From: Bacteroidia bacterium
GTDB taxonomy: Bacteria > Bacteroidota > Bacteroidia > J057
Length of the DNA: 64,000 nt
Direction of reading: 5' to 3'
Assembly (NCBI GenBank): GCA_033391075.1
Contig: JAWPMV010000001.1
Coordinates: forward strand, 2,232,001 to 2,296,000
The notes under the pieces are model-generated. The model made no database searches. It was not told the origin of the DNA and saw nothing but the letters and a program-made list of their open reading frames with translations. Of this stretch, positions 1 to 7,743 are shown one piece after another. Both the position numbers and the translations under genes were made by a program. Within the stretch, counting starts at the first letter, position 1, and each line of letters begins with the position of its first letter.

Positions 1-849
1 AGAAGTATCAGCAGGAAGTTCAGCTTTCAGGGGAATGAATTTCTCTCGCAAATATTCGCAAATCCATCGGGTCGGATTTCCTACTCCTGCAGGAGTAGAG
101 GGAACGATCAATTCGTCGGCTTTCAAATGCTGGTAGGTCTGTGTATCGACCAATTTTTCTTCCGGAATCCCCAAAGCTGCCAGGGTATCCTTCATGAAGC
201 GACTCTTGCTGCTATTGATGATAATCGCGTCTGCATCATCCAAAGACATACCTGCGCGTTCTAATGAGGCCAATTTCGGAAGCAAATCATAGATCCAGTG
301 ATAAAACTGCTCTCCTTTCATAGTTACCAAAGAGATCGCTCTGCCCTGGATGTGATGAAGATTGGGAAGTTTAAACTGGCTGAATATGCTGTGCTCCCTT
401 GGATTGGGATTGAATTCATCAGAAATGGGAATGAGCACATGATCATTTTCTGTGATATGAGCTGTAGAGTTTACGTGGCCCATATTGTTGTGCTTTACCC
501 ATACCCGACCATTTCGCAAAAAAGAAACGCTGGCATCCGGAGAATCCTTGCGGTATTCTTTTTCGATAATCCAGTGAACTTTATCCTCTATGGTTTGTGG
601 TTTTTTTCGAATCAGGGCTTCTGATTCGGCGACAATCGTATATTCTCCTGCCCCGGGATCTTTCAAGCTATTGGCCCATTCTTCCAGGGTGAAATACAAG
701 CCTTTGGGAGGCCCCAATTTCTCCGAACTCATGGGCAAAGCCCTCAATGGCAAAAGCATCAGGCTTTTCGATTGCTTCTTGAGCTTGCGAAAAGAGCGTT
801 GGTAGGGCTTTACATAAGGCCTCAATGCCTCTTTTAATGCTTGTTTCAT
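1..849 (-). CDS. GT61-family glycosyltransferase (DUF563-like), 5' part only
   Basis: An uninterrupted minus-strand reading frame starts at the ATG at 849 and runs off the left edge, giving 283 codons; the C-terminus is outside the window. The N-terminus is basic (MKQALKEALRPYVKPYQR). The diagnostic stretch is near residues 180-200, reading GEQFYHWIYDLLPKLASLE, which fits the YYHW...LLP.L motif of GT61/DUF563 glycosyltransferases of capsular or exopolysaccharide clusters. It follows the sulfotransferase gene by 16 bases in the same direction and is the most distal gene seen in the glycan operon. Sugar donor and acceptor cannot be read from the sequence. The family call is fairly secure; the exact role is inferred from the neighbours. 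Confidence 0.75.
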   Translation of the reverse strand, partial: MKQALKEALRPYVKPYQRSFRKLKKQSKSLMLLPLRALPMSSEKLGPPKGLYFTLEEWANSLKDPGAGEYTIVAESEALIRKKPQTIEDKVHWIIEKEYRKDSPDASVSFLRNGRVWVKHNNMGHVNSTAHITENDHVLIPISDEFNPNPREHSIFSQFKLPNLHHIQGRAISLVTMKGEQFYHWIYDLLPKLASLERAGMSLDDADAIIINSSKSRFMKDTLAALGIPEEKLVDTQTYQHLKADELIVPSTPAGVGNPTRWICEYLREKFIPLKAELPADTS

Positions 850-865
850 GAGGGCTTCCCGGCCT

Positions 866-1720
866 TTAATTTAAATAAGACTCGTATCCGTTGTCGTGGA
901 GGTATTGAAGTACCTCTTCTGAATTTTCGATGAAACTGTCCAAAGATTTTGGAGTTACCTTGCGTAATTGAGTTTCCGGTACTTCGAAATTGATTCCAAG
1001 GAATCCGGAAAGCTTCTGAAAGGTGTCTGGATGAGATTCTGGCTTGGCCAAATCATCTTCATAGGAAAGCTTGAGGTGTGGAATGTTTTCCAACAAGCGA
1101 GCTTCAACCTGCGCCTGATCTTCCAAAGCATCCATCCACTTTTGCAATTCGGAAATCTCAACGGGCATTTTCTTGCCTTTATTCTTGACCCCTGCTTGCG
1201 CATTGCTATGAAACTGGTTCTTGTAGCGCGCATACAGATTAGACATGCCTTGTCGGAAGATATTATGACGTCTCAGGTATATGATCTTGTAGCCATTATC
1301 GACCAATTTCTCCAGATACTCTTTCTTTTCTTCCTCTGTATCCAGGCCTAAACTCAATCCTAAATGATAGGTAAGGCATTTGAAACCGTAAACGGATTTA
1401 TTGCCCAGGATAGAACGGAAACGGAGGTAAAGAAAGGGAAACATGACCTTTCTGTGATAAATCTCATTATCACAAAAAATATTGCTGTTGGAATTCAGGA
1501 GATTGACCAATAGTGTACTGCCTGATCTTCCGGTTCCAAAGATCACGAATTTGCCTTTCGGCTTACTTCTTTTGCGTAAGGGATATGATAAATAGGTAAA
1601 GAGCTCGAACAGGTACCCAAAGTTCTTGTTCAGGATAGCTGATTGCTTTAAGCGATACTTCAGCTGGTCCAGTACTTGTTCCTGAGGGCTCATACCTGGT
1701 GATCTACTAATTGATGTCAT
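866..1720 (-). CDS. PAPS-dependent sulfotransferase
   Basis: A 284-residue protein of the sulfotransferase superfamily, which moves sulfate from 3'-phosphoadenylyl sulfate onto a carbohydrate or other acceptor. The 5'-phosphosulfate loop is clear at residues 62-73 (GTGRSGSTLLVN), and a 3'-phosphate-binding segment lies around residues 148-165 (R150, R151 and S160 in YLRRHNIFRQGMSNLYAR). No signal peptide is visible, so it should act in the cytoplasm. Its ATG overlaps the stop of the upstream GT4 gene by four bases (ATGA), indicating translational coupling inside the glycan operon. It probably sulfates a sugar of the polymer made by this cluster; the acceptor is not known. Confidence 0.85.
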   Translation of the reverse strand: MTSISRSPGMSPQEQVLDQLKYRLKQSAILNKNFGYLFELFTYLSYPLRKRSKPKGKFVIFGTGRSGSTLLVNLLNSNSNIFCDNEIYHRKVMFPFLYLRFRSILGNKSVYGFKCLTYHLGLSLGLDTEEEKKEYLEKLVDNGYKIIYLRRHNIFRQGMSNLYARYKNQFHSNAQAGVKNKGKKMPVEISELQKWMDALEDQAQVEARLLENIPHLKLSYEDDLAKPESHPDTFQKLSGFLGINFEVPETQLRKVTPKSLDSFIENSEEVLQYLHDNGYESYLN

Positions 1721-2943
1721 GAATGTTGCTTCTCTACTACACTGTCAAGTGAAAGTATGTTCTCTTTGATATTTTGTAATTGCGTTTTCCAGGAAAATAG
1801 CTCCGCAGTCAATTTACGGCTATTGTCTCTCAGTTTTTCCCATGTGCTTTGATCTTCCAGAAGCTTCGCAGAATATTCTACAAAGTCCTTCATGCTATGG
1901 GTATGGTATAGGTGCGTGCCATTTTCGACAGGCATTCCTTCTGAGCCAATAGGAGTTGTAACCACAGGAATTCCTCTGAACATAGCGTTCATTACCTTTA
2001 ATTTTACTCCACTACCAAAGCGAAGAGGCGTTAGGAAAACCCTGCATTTACCATAGTAATCCTCCAGATCATCTACGAAGCCTGTCATGATTACATCTGG
2101 AAATTTATCTGCCAGAGCTACAATACGCGCATCGGGCTTACCGCCAACGATGTAAAACTTGGCATTGGGTTTTTTTGCTTTCAAAGCTTCCCATCCTTCT
2201 TCCAGGAACCAGATAAGACCATCTACATTGGCTTCCCATCCCAGAGAACCGATATAAAGCAAAGATTCTTCGGTATTATCCCATTCGAGGTCGGGCCATT
2301 CCAGCATAAAGTCTTCTCCACAAGGAATGATTTTCTCGATGTGACTATTTCCATTGGTCAAATCTGAAAGAATCTCCTGGTCATTGGGATTTGCCAGCAC
2401 CATATTGGCTCTTTGGCAAAAATCTTTTTCCTGTTTTTTGATACGTTTGGACTCCAGATAGGTAACCAGCTTTTTCAGCGGATTAGGACTTACCTCTGAG
2501 TATCTTTCCCACATTACGAATTCAGCATTGTGCTCATGCATAATGGTTTTCGCCTTCACATTTTCCGGGATGTATTGAAACATCTCATAGTGATCGACAA
2601 AAACATAATCGTAATCGTCATTGGCTAGCCATGCATGGATGACTTCTTCCAATTCTTTGTGGTAGTTTCTTACGAAATTGATAGGTACACCTTGCATATA
2701 GCTTTTGGCTACTGTGCCTACCGTTCTTTCAACATTGAGCTCGAAACTAAAATATTTGTCAAGTTTTACTTTCGAGAGAAATTCCTGCTCATAGCTAGGA
2801 TCTTCCCATTTCAACACGGTGACCATAGAGGTATCAAAGTGTTGGTTTAGAAAGTTGATGAAATTCCATGAGGTACTAGTACCACCACCCACAGGTGGGT
2901 AGGGGAGTTGCGAGGTAATGAAAAGTAATTTTTTCTGTTCCAT
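1717..2943 (-). CDS. GT4-type glycosyltransferase
   Basis: A 408-residue GT-B glycosyltransferase. The N-terminal half begins LLFITSQLPYPPVGGGTSTS, the usual glycine-rich acceptor-domain opening. The C-terminal donor domain has LLYIGSLGWEANVDGLIWFL and, near residues 305-330, GVKLKVMNAMFRGIPVV followed by TTPIGSEGM, the signature of GT4 enzymes that use nucleotide sugars. There is no signal or membrane segment, so it likely works at the cytoplasmic face on lipid-linked sugar. It lies between a GT2 gene (50 bases upstream) and the overlapping sulfotransferase. The specific sugar is unknown. Confidence 0.87.
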   Translation of the reverse strand: MEQKKLLFITSQLPYPPVGGGTSTSWNFINFLNQHFDTSMVTVLKWEDPSYEQEFLSKVKLDKYFSFELNVERTVGTVAKSYMQGVPINFVRNYHKELEEVIHAWLANDDYDYVFVDHYEMFQYIPENVKAKTIMHEHNAEFVMWERYSEVSPNPLKKLVTYLESKRIKKQEKDFCQRANMVLANPNDQEILSDLTNGNSHIEKIIPCGEDFMLEWPDLEWDNTEESLLYIGSLGWEANVDGLIWFLEEGWEALKAKKPNAKFYIVGGKPDARIVALADKFPDVIMTGFVDDLEDYYGKCRVFLTPLRFGSGVKLKVMNAMFRGIPVVTTPIGSEGMPVENGTHLYHTHSMKDFVEYSAKLLEDQSTWEKLRDNSRKLTAELFSWKTQLQNIKENILSLDSVVEKQHS

Positions 2944-2993
2944 TATTTATTTTTTCCTTGCTGATCGTCAAAATTGCGCACACGATCTATCCT

Positions 2994-3893
2994 TCAGTGG
3001 GCTTGCGCCTGTATTTTTTTGGTTCCGGTAAACATATCTTTAAGACTGAGCATTACCATATCCAGGTAGGGTTTGATCCAGAGAGCAAACCACAGAATGC
3101 CTCCATGTCTTTTGACAAAGAAGTACCAGTCTTTCTTTATATACCCTTTGATTGAATGAAAATCCTTGATCCTTTCTGAAAAGGATAGGGAAGGAGAGGC
3201 CCATCTTTCTGCGGTAGGGTTTGCTTCGCACTCTGCAACATATCCTGGCGCCAACCAGATACTACATCCCAATTTCCCGGCCCTTAATCCATAATCCGGA
3301 TCTCCCCATCTATGTGTATAGAAGGGTTCTATATTTCCTACTCTGTCAGAAACTGATCTGGGTATGAGTACGCAGTTGCCAGTGTTGCTCGTACATTTTC
3401 GAGGTTCCTTTCCTGGCATGACTGCTTCCATTTTCAGGGTCCAACGACTTAGCCTTTTAAAGCCTCCGTATGAGAACTCCTTACTAACCGGATCTACCGT
3501 CCCTCCCAAAATAATACTCTTGGGTTCTTTTTTGGCACTTACCTCCGCATGTGTGTCCAGCAATTTGTCCAAAGCATTTGGATAGAGGAAGGTGTCATCA
3601 TTTAACCAGAGATAGTAATCCAGATTATGCTGAAGGGCTTTCCCAAAAGCCAAATTCATACCTCCATTCCAGTACAAGGAACCCGTACCCTCAAAAACAT
3701 GAACTCCCGGAAAGTTTTCCTTTACGGCAGCAGCTGTTCCATCCGGACTATTGTCATCTGTAAGGAAAACTTCCAGACTAACCCTGCCGGACTGTATTGC
3801 CTCCTGCTTATAGAGCTTTTCTAAACATGCCAGGGTCTTATTTCTCCGATTAAAGCAGGTTAAAACTGCTCCGATGCGCACGTGATCTTTCAT
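2994..3893 (-). CDS. GT2-family glycosyltransferase (rhamnosyltransferase-like)
   Basis: A 299-residue GT-A fold transferase. The opening VLTCFNRRNKTLACLEKL, the D46-D47-N48-S motif and the nucleotide/metal site LWLNDDT at residues 95-101 (N98, D99, D100 in place of a strict DxD) are typical of GT2 enzymes annotated as rhamnosyl- or galactofuranosyltransferases. The acceptor part carries W-G-D-P-D-Y at HRWGDPDYGLRAG, also common in that subgroup. It begins 5 bases after the gmhB stop, so it is in the operon with the heptose genes, and a heptosyl donor is possible. That substrate assignment is only inference. Confidence 0.85.
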   Translation of the reverse strand: MKDHVRIGAVLTCFNRRNKTLACLEKLYKQEAIQSGRVSLEVFLTDDNSPDGTAAAVKENFPGVHVFEGTGSLYWNGGMNLAFGKALQHNLDYYLWLNDDTFLYPNALDKLLDTHAEVSAKKEPKSIILGGTVDPVSKEFSYGGFKRLSRWTLKMEAVMPGKEPRKCTSNTGNCVLIPRSVSDRVGNIEPFYTHRWGDPDYGLRAGKLGCSIWLAPGYVAECEANPTAERWASPSLSFSERIKDFHSIKGYIKKDWYFFVKRHGGILWFALWIKPYLDMVMLSLKDMFTGTKKIQAQAH

Positions 3894-3898
3894 ATTTG

Positions 3899-4477
3899 TT
3901 AAGCCTCTTGCTTAGCCTCCGTTTCTAATAGTTTTGCAAATTCTAATAAAGAATGTGTTTGGGTATCGATGATCGTTTTGTGTTCCTCTTTGATTTCCTT
4001 ATCCGATAGCCAAACGCTGTATATTCCTGCATTTTTTCCAAACTCCATGTCAGAGATCGAGTCTCCGATAATCAAGGACTTCTCAAAGTCTATTTCCGGA
4101 TACATTTTTTTAGCTTCAAAAGCCATGCCCGGTTTTGGTTTCCTCCATTCTCTGTGATCCTCTTCCGCCAAATCCGGACAATAAAAAATCTGATCTATCC
4201 GTCCTCCCTGCGATTCAATTTCTTTTCTCATTCGCTCGTGAATGTCCTCGACATCCTCATTTGTCATCAATTTCCGACCTACTCCCCTTTGATTGGTAAC
4301 AATGACGATCCTTCCAAACATCTTGTTGAAGATTTGCATCGCCTCGAAAACGCCGGGCAGAAAGATGAATTCTCCCCAATGTTTTACGTAGTCATTGTCT
4401 CTTTTTACGTTGATCACTCCATCTCTATCGAGAAAGAGGGTCCAGCTGTTGTCAATCTTAAAGGACGGCAAGGTCAT
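3899..4477 (-). CDS. gmhB: D-glycero-D-manno-heptose 1,7-bisphosphate phosphatase (GmhB-like HAD)
   Basis: A 192-residue HAD-superfamily phosphatase of the GmhB/HisB-N type, which removes one phosphate from D-glycero-D-manno-heptose 1,7-bisphosphate. Motif I is DRDGVIN with D17 and D19, motif II TNQRGVG at 61-67, the basic KPKPGM segment at 113-118 and motif III/IV GDSISDMEFG from 138. The zinc loop is unusual: E. coli-type GmhB has a Cys-x-His...Cys-x-Cys knuckle before the KPKPGM, whereas here only C100 and H108 are seen. The start overlaps the 3' end of hddC by 20 bases. The neighbouring gmhA, hddA and hddC make the pathway role convincing despite the altered loop. Confidence 0.87.
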   Translation of the reverse strand: MTLPSFKIDNSWTLFLDRDGVINVKRDNDYVKHWGEFIFLPGVFEAMQIFNKMFGRIVIVTNQRGVGRKLMTNEDVEDIHERMRKEIESQGGRIDQIFYCPDLAEEDHREWRKPKPGMAFEAKKMYPEIDFEKSLIIGDSISDMEFGKNAGIYSVWLSDKEIKEEHKTIIDTQTHSLLEFAKLLETEAKQEA

Positions 4478-5156
4478 GTTTTGATTTTTCGTAATCTTCC
4501 GGAATTCCTATGTCAATGAAGTAAGAATCGAATCCTGTGCCATAAAAGGCTTCTTCATCATAAAATTTCTCCAAAATATCTGTTTCAAAAGAGAACTTCT
4601 GTGGCAATTCTTCCTCCATCAGAAGACTTTTTCGGAACAAATACACCCCTCCATTGATCAAACCCTCAGCCATATATTTCTTCTCTTCAAATCCCATGAT
4701 TCGACCATCATTTCCTATTTTGACGGTTCCATACCGCTCAAAGTCTTTCATTTCTTTTAAAGCCATGCCCAGAGTGGCAGAACTTTCCGCAAAAAAGCCG
4801 TAGAACTTCTCTAAATCTACCTGAAAAAAAGTATCTCCATTGATGGCCAGTACTTCTTCTCCTTCGACCAGATTGCAGGCAAGCTTGATTGCGCCCCCCG
4901 TTCCCAGTGCTTCTTCTTCAATCGAATATTTTATGGACATTCCTTTATAGGATTCTCCAAAATAATCGAAAATCACCTCTCTTTTGTATCCAACGGCTAG
5001 GATACAACTCTCTACGCCCTGCTCCGCAAGGTCATCCAGCAAGTAGGCCAGGAAAGGCCTTCCATTTATATCCGCCATAGGTTTAGGAACGTCAGATACA
5101 ACTGATCTGAGTCTGGTTCCCTTTCCTCCGGCTAGTACTATTGCTTCTTTAATCAT
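4458..5156 (-). CDS. hddC: D-glycero-alpha-D-manno-heptose 1-phosphate guanylyltransferase
   Basis: A 232-residue nucleotidyltransferase of the RmlA/GlmU-N fold. The nucleotide loop is LAGGKGTRLRSV at residues 8-19 and the following PKPM at 24-27 is conserved; AINGDTFF near residue 105 is the metal-binding segment. In the neighbourhood of gmhA, hddA and gmhB the natural assignment is HddC, which makes GDP-D-glycero-alpha-D-manno-heptose. From sequence alone it could be another hexose-1-phosphate nucleotidyltransferase. The stop lies inside gmhB (20-base overlap), and a 72-base gap with a palindromic repeat separates it from gmhA. Confidence 0.85.
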   Translation of the reverse strand: MIKEAIVLAGGKGTRLRSVVSDVPKPMADINGRPFLAYLLDDLAEQGVESCILAVGYKREVIFDYFGESYKGMSIKYSIEEEALGTGGAIKLACNLVEGEEVLAINGDTFFQVDLEKFYGFFAESSATLGMALKEMKDFERYGTVKIGNDGRIMGFEEKKYMAEGLINGGVYLFRKSLLMEEELPQKFSFETDILEKFYDEEAFYGTGFDSYFIDIGIPEDYEKSKHDLAVL

Positions 5157-5178
5157 TTAAAAGATGTGTTGTGGTGTT

Positions 5179-5239
5179 AAGGTGTTGTAGTGTTAGGGTT
5201 TGAATTATCTAACCTGCGCACAATAACACTATAACACTT
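5179..5239. repeat. Imperfect palindrome with GTGTTRTAGTGTTA arms (copy 1)
   Basis: The left arm AAGGTGTTGTAGTGTTA (5179-5195) is complementary, with one bulge and one mismatch, to TAACACTATAACACTT (5224-5239). The right arm covers the last bases of gmhA, including its stop. The arm sequence recurs in the intergenic palindrome at 45545-45637, so this looks like a dispersed intergenic repeat. It may form a hairpin in the gmhA-hddC transcript. Confidence 0.5.
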
Positions 5240-5822
5240 GCGCACTTTCCTTAGTAAACAAAGCTTCTTCTACCAACTGACAAATGATATGCCCGAGTAA
5301 CATATGACACTCCTGGATACGAGGCGTATCTGTAGAAGGCATATTGAGGAGCATATCGCAATGATCTTTCATGTTGCCGCCTGTCTCACCGGTCATGGCG
5401 ATGATATGCATGCCATTTTCTTTTCCCTGCTTAAAGGCTTCAATTACATTTTTAGAATTGCCAGAAGTTGACATGCCGATCAGTACATCTCCCTGACGAC
5501 CTTTGGCTTTGATCAAACGGCTGTAGATCTGATCATATGAATAATCATTGGCTACTGCTGTTACATAAGAAGTGTTTACGTGCAAAGCCTCTGAAAAAAG
5601 AGGATCTCTGTCAAAGTAGAATCTTCCGGAAAATTCTGCTGCCAAGTGCTGCGCATCGGCTGCACTTCCGCCATTTCCACAAAAGAGGACTTTTTTGTCT
5701 GCACGAAAAGCTTCAACGATGATATCGCTTACTTCCTGTACTTTCTGCAATAAGGCTTCATCAGCCAACACAGCTTCTTTTGCCTTGATAGAGCTTTGTA
5801 TTAATTCTTGTATTTGGTTCAT
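5229..5822 (-). CDS. gmhA: Phosphoheptose isomerase
   Basis: A 197-residue SIS-domain isomerase that converts sedoheptulose 7-phosphate to D-glycero-D-manno-heptose 7-phosphate, the first step of heptose-nucleotide synthesis. The phosphosugar loop is FCGNGGSAADAQHLAAEFSG, with H59 and E63 in the position of the zinc/catalytic residues of GmhA. A second conserved patch is IGMSTSGNSKNVIEA. The length is normal for the family. It follows hddA by one base, so the two are co-transcribed. Assignment is firm. Confidence 0.93.
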   Translation of the reverse strand: MNQIQELIQSSIKAKEAVLADEALLQKVQEVSDIIVEAFRADKKVLFCGNGGSAADAQHLAAEFSGRFYFDRDPLFSEALHVNTSYVTAVANDYSYDQIYSRLIKAKGRQGDVLIGMSTSGNSKNVIEAFKQGKENGMHIIAMTGETGGNMKDHCDMLLNMPSTDTPRIQECHMLLGHIICQLVEEALFTKESAQVL

Positions 5823-5823
5823 T

Positions 5824-6852
5824 CTATTTTATTGTCCAGGTGGTGAGACCTGATTTGCTAAACTTAATTGGATAAACTTCTCCGCCCATTTCACGGAGTT
5901 TGTCAGAAACGCAATAGCGGGTATTGCCCGGGCAGAAGAAGGTCATAAAACCCCCACCACCTGCACCGGAAATCTTTCCTCCGGTAGCACCTACTTTTCT
6001 CGCCTCTGCATAGATTTCGTCAATGATGGGATTGCTGATTCCTGCAGCCATCTCTTTCTTAAACTTCCATCCATACTCCAGCAAATCACCGATTCTGGAA
6101 AGCTCTCCTCTCAGAAGTGCCTCCTTCATCATGTATGATTGCTTTTTGAGCTCATGCATGGCCTCAATGGATTTGCCTTTTTTCTTGGTCACACTTTCTT
6201 GCTGAGCTTCGATAATAGACGAAGAAAGTCGGCTGGTCCCTGTATAATAGGTGATGATATTGAATTCCAGTTCGAGGATGTATCGATTTCTGATCCTCAG
6301 CGGATTTACAATCACCTTGTCATCTTTGTAGAACTCCATGAAGTTGAAGCCTCCAAAGGTAGCTGCATACTGGTCCTGCTTTCCTCCGGCAAAGCCGAGA
6401 TCAACCCGCTCAATATCATGGGCCAAATGGGCAATGTCATATTCCCCTAAAGGCAATTTCAACCACTCAGTAAAGGCACCTACAATAGCTACCACCAAAG
6501 TTGAAGAAGATCCCAAACCTGATCCGGGAGGGGCATCAACATAGGTCTTTAACTCAAAAGACAGAGGTGCATTGTGATTGAAATCTTTTACGATCCTGTT
6601 ATAAACTCCCCGCAAAAGGTCCAGTTCCCCATTGATGGGTAAACGGGCCAGGCTGTCCATTTCAAATCGCTCTTTTTTGTCCATGGCATGCAAGACGATT
6701 TTTCCGTCCTTTCGAGGAATAATACTCGCATAGGCATATTTGTCTATGGTTGCATTTAGGATGGAGCCTCCAAATTCATCAGAATAAGGACTCACATCTG
6801 TTCCACCGCCGGCCAGTCCAATTCGCAAGGGAGCTTTACTACGAATGATCAT
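5824..6852 (-). CDS. hddA: D-glycero-alpha-D-manno-heptose 7-phosphate kinase
   Basis: A 342-residue GHMP kinase. Motif 1 is PLRIGLAGGGTDVSPY near residues 8-23, motif 2 is PPGSGLGSSSTLV at 108-120 and motif 3 is KISGAGGGGFMTF in the C-terminal third. This kinase type phosphorylates C1 of D-glycero-D-manno-heptose 7-phosphate in the alpha series, leading to the GDP-linked sugar used in S-layer glycans and some capsules. It sits directly before gmhA. The 119 bases upstream, to the WecG gene, hold no recognisable gene. Confidence 0.9.
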   Translation of the reverse strand: MIIRSKAPLRIGLAGGGTDVSPYSDEFGGSILNATIDKYAYASIIPRKDGKIVLHAMDKKERFEMDSLARLPINGELDLLRGVYNRIVKDFNHNAPLSFELKTYVDAPPGSGLGSSSTLVVAIVGAFTEWLKLPLGEYDIAHLAHDIERVDLGFAGGKQDQYAATFGGFNFMEFYKDDKVIVNPLRIRNRYILELEFNIITYYTGTSRLSSSIIEAQQESVTKKKGKSIEAMHELKKQSYMMKEALLRGELSRIGDLLEYGWKFKKEMAAGISNPIIDEIYAEARKVGATGGKISGAGGGGFMTFFCPGNTRYCVSDKLREMGGEVYPIKFSKSGLTTWTIK

Positions 6853-6971
6853 AAGGTTAATTTACCTATCTGTAAGGTTAAGAACAGATCGATTTTTCGA
6901 AGTTCTTAACAAAGTTTCTTTTAAGATTAATGATTGAAAAAGAACGATTAGTACTTTATTGATTACAAAGG

Positions 6972-7730
6972 CTATGCCCAAGGGTTTTGATATTTTCCGA
7001 TTTTCTGTTTGAAAATGAGAACGAAATAGGGCATGTCATCAATGATATATCTTTTGAACATCCGTTTGGGCTCCTGGGCCATTCTATATGCCCATTCCAT
7101 GCCTACTTTGGTGATCCACTTGGGAGATCGTTTTACATTGCCTGCCTGGAAGTCTATGGTAGCTCCTATGGCAAAGAAGATGTCTATGCCAGGCATACGA
7201 TTCTTATGTTTGATTATCCATTTTTCCTGCTTGGGGGCTCCTACGCCAACGGCTAGTACGCTAGCACCTGAATCATTGACCATCTGGATAATGCGATCAC
7301 ATTCATCTCGATCGTGTTCAAATCCAAAAGGGGGAGAATAACCACCGATTACTACCTGATTTCCCGCTTTGGAATTTATATTTTCCTCTGCCTGCTTGCA
7401 GGATTCCTCAGTGCCTCCCAGCAGGAATACCTTTATTTGATCTGTATTGTCTTTGTGGTATTGGCAAAAGGAAGGAAAGAAATCCGAGCCTGCAATTTGC
7501 TCTTTGATGGGATTATCAGATACCCATTTTGAAGTGGCCTGAATAATACGGCTATCACAAACCAGATAATCTGCTTTTGAATATACCTCGTAAAATTCAC
7601 GGTCTTTCTGGAGTTTCATCAAATGGTCCACATTAGGTGTGAAAACCACTCCGGATTTCAAATCCTCCAGCAATTCTTTGAAGCTAAGGTTGTCCAACGT
7701 TACGTTGAGGATGTTTGTGTTATTCCCCAT
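6972..7730 (-). CDS. WecG/TagA/CpsF-family glycosyltransferase (GT26)
   Basis: A GT26 transferase of about 252 residues that adds the second sugar to an undecaprenyl-diphosphate-linked primer at the inner face of the membrane. Conserved segments are TPNVDHLMKLQKDREF, YLVCDSRI (the acidic D used in catalysis) and VLAVGVGAPKQEKWI. I prefer the ATG at 7730, because MGNNTNILNVTLDNLSF aligns with the usual family opening. An alternative ATG at 7754 would add eight residues and overlap the stop of the upstream transferase. It pairs naturally with the initiating transferase directly upstream. Confidence 0.87.
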   Translation of the reverse strand: MGNNTNILNVTLDNLSFKELLEDLKSGVVFTPNVDHLMKLQKDREFYEVYSKADYLVCDSRIIQATSKWVSDNPIKEQIAGSDFFPSFCQYHKDNTDQIKVFLLGGTEESCKQAEENINSKAGNQVVIGGYSPPFGFEHDRDECDRIIQMVNDSGASVLAVGVGAPKQEKWIIKHKNRMPGIDIFFAIGATIDFQAGNVKRSPKWITKVGMEWAYRMAQEPKRMFKRYIIDDMPYFVLIFKQKIGKYQNPWA

Positions 7731-7743
7731 TGTTTCTTGTTTC

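Noticed and set aside
298-805. Plus-strand open frames of 71-108 codons at the left edge
   Set aside because: They lie antisense to the GT61 reading frame, which is open through all 283 codons and has a family motif; the plus-strand translations show no family features.
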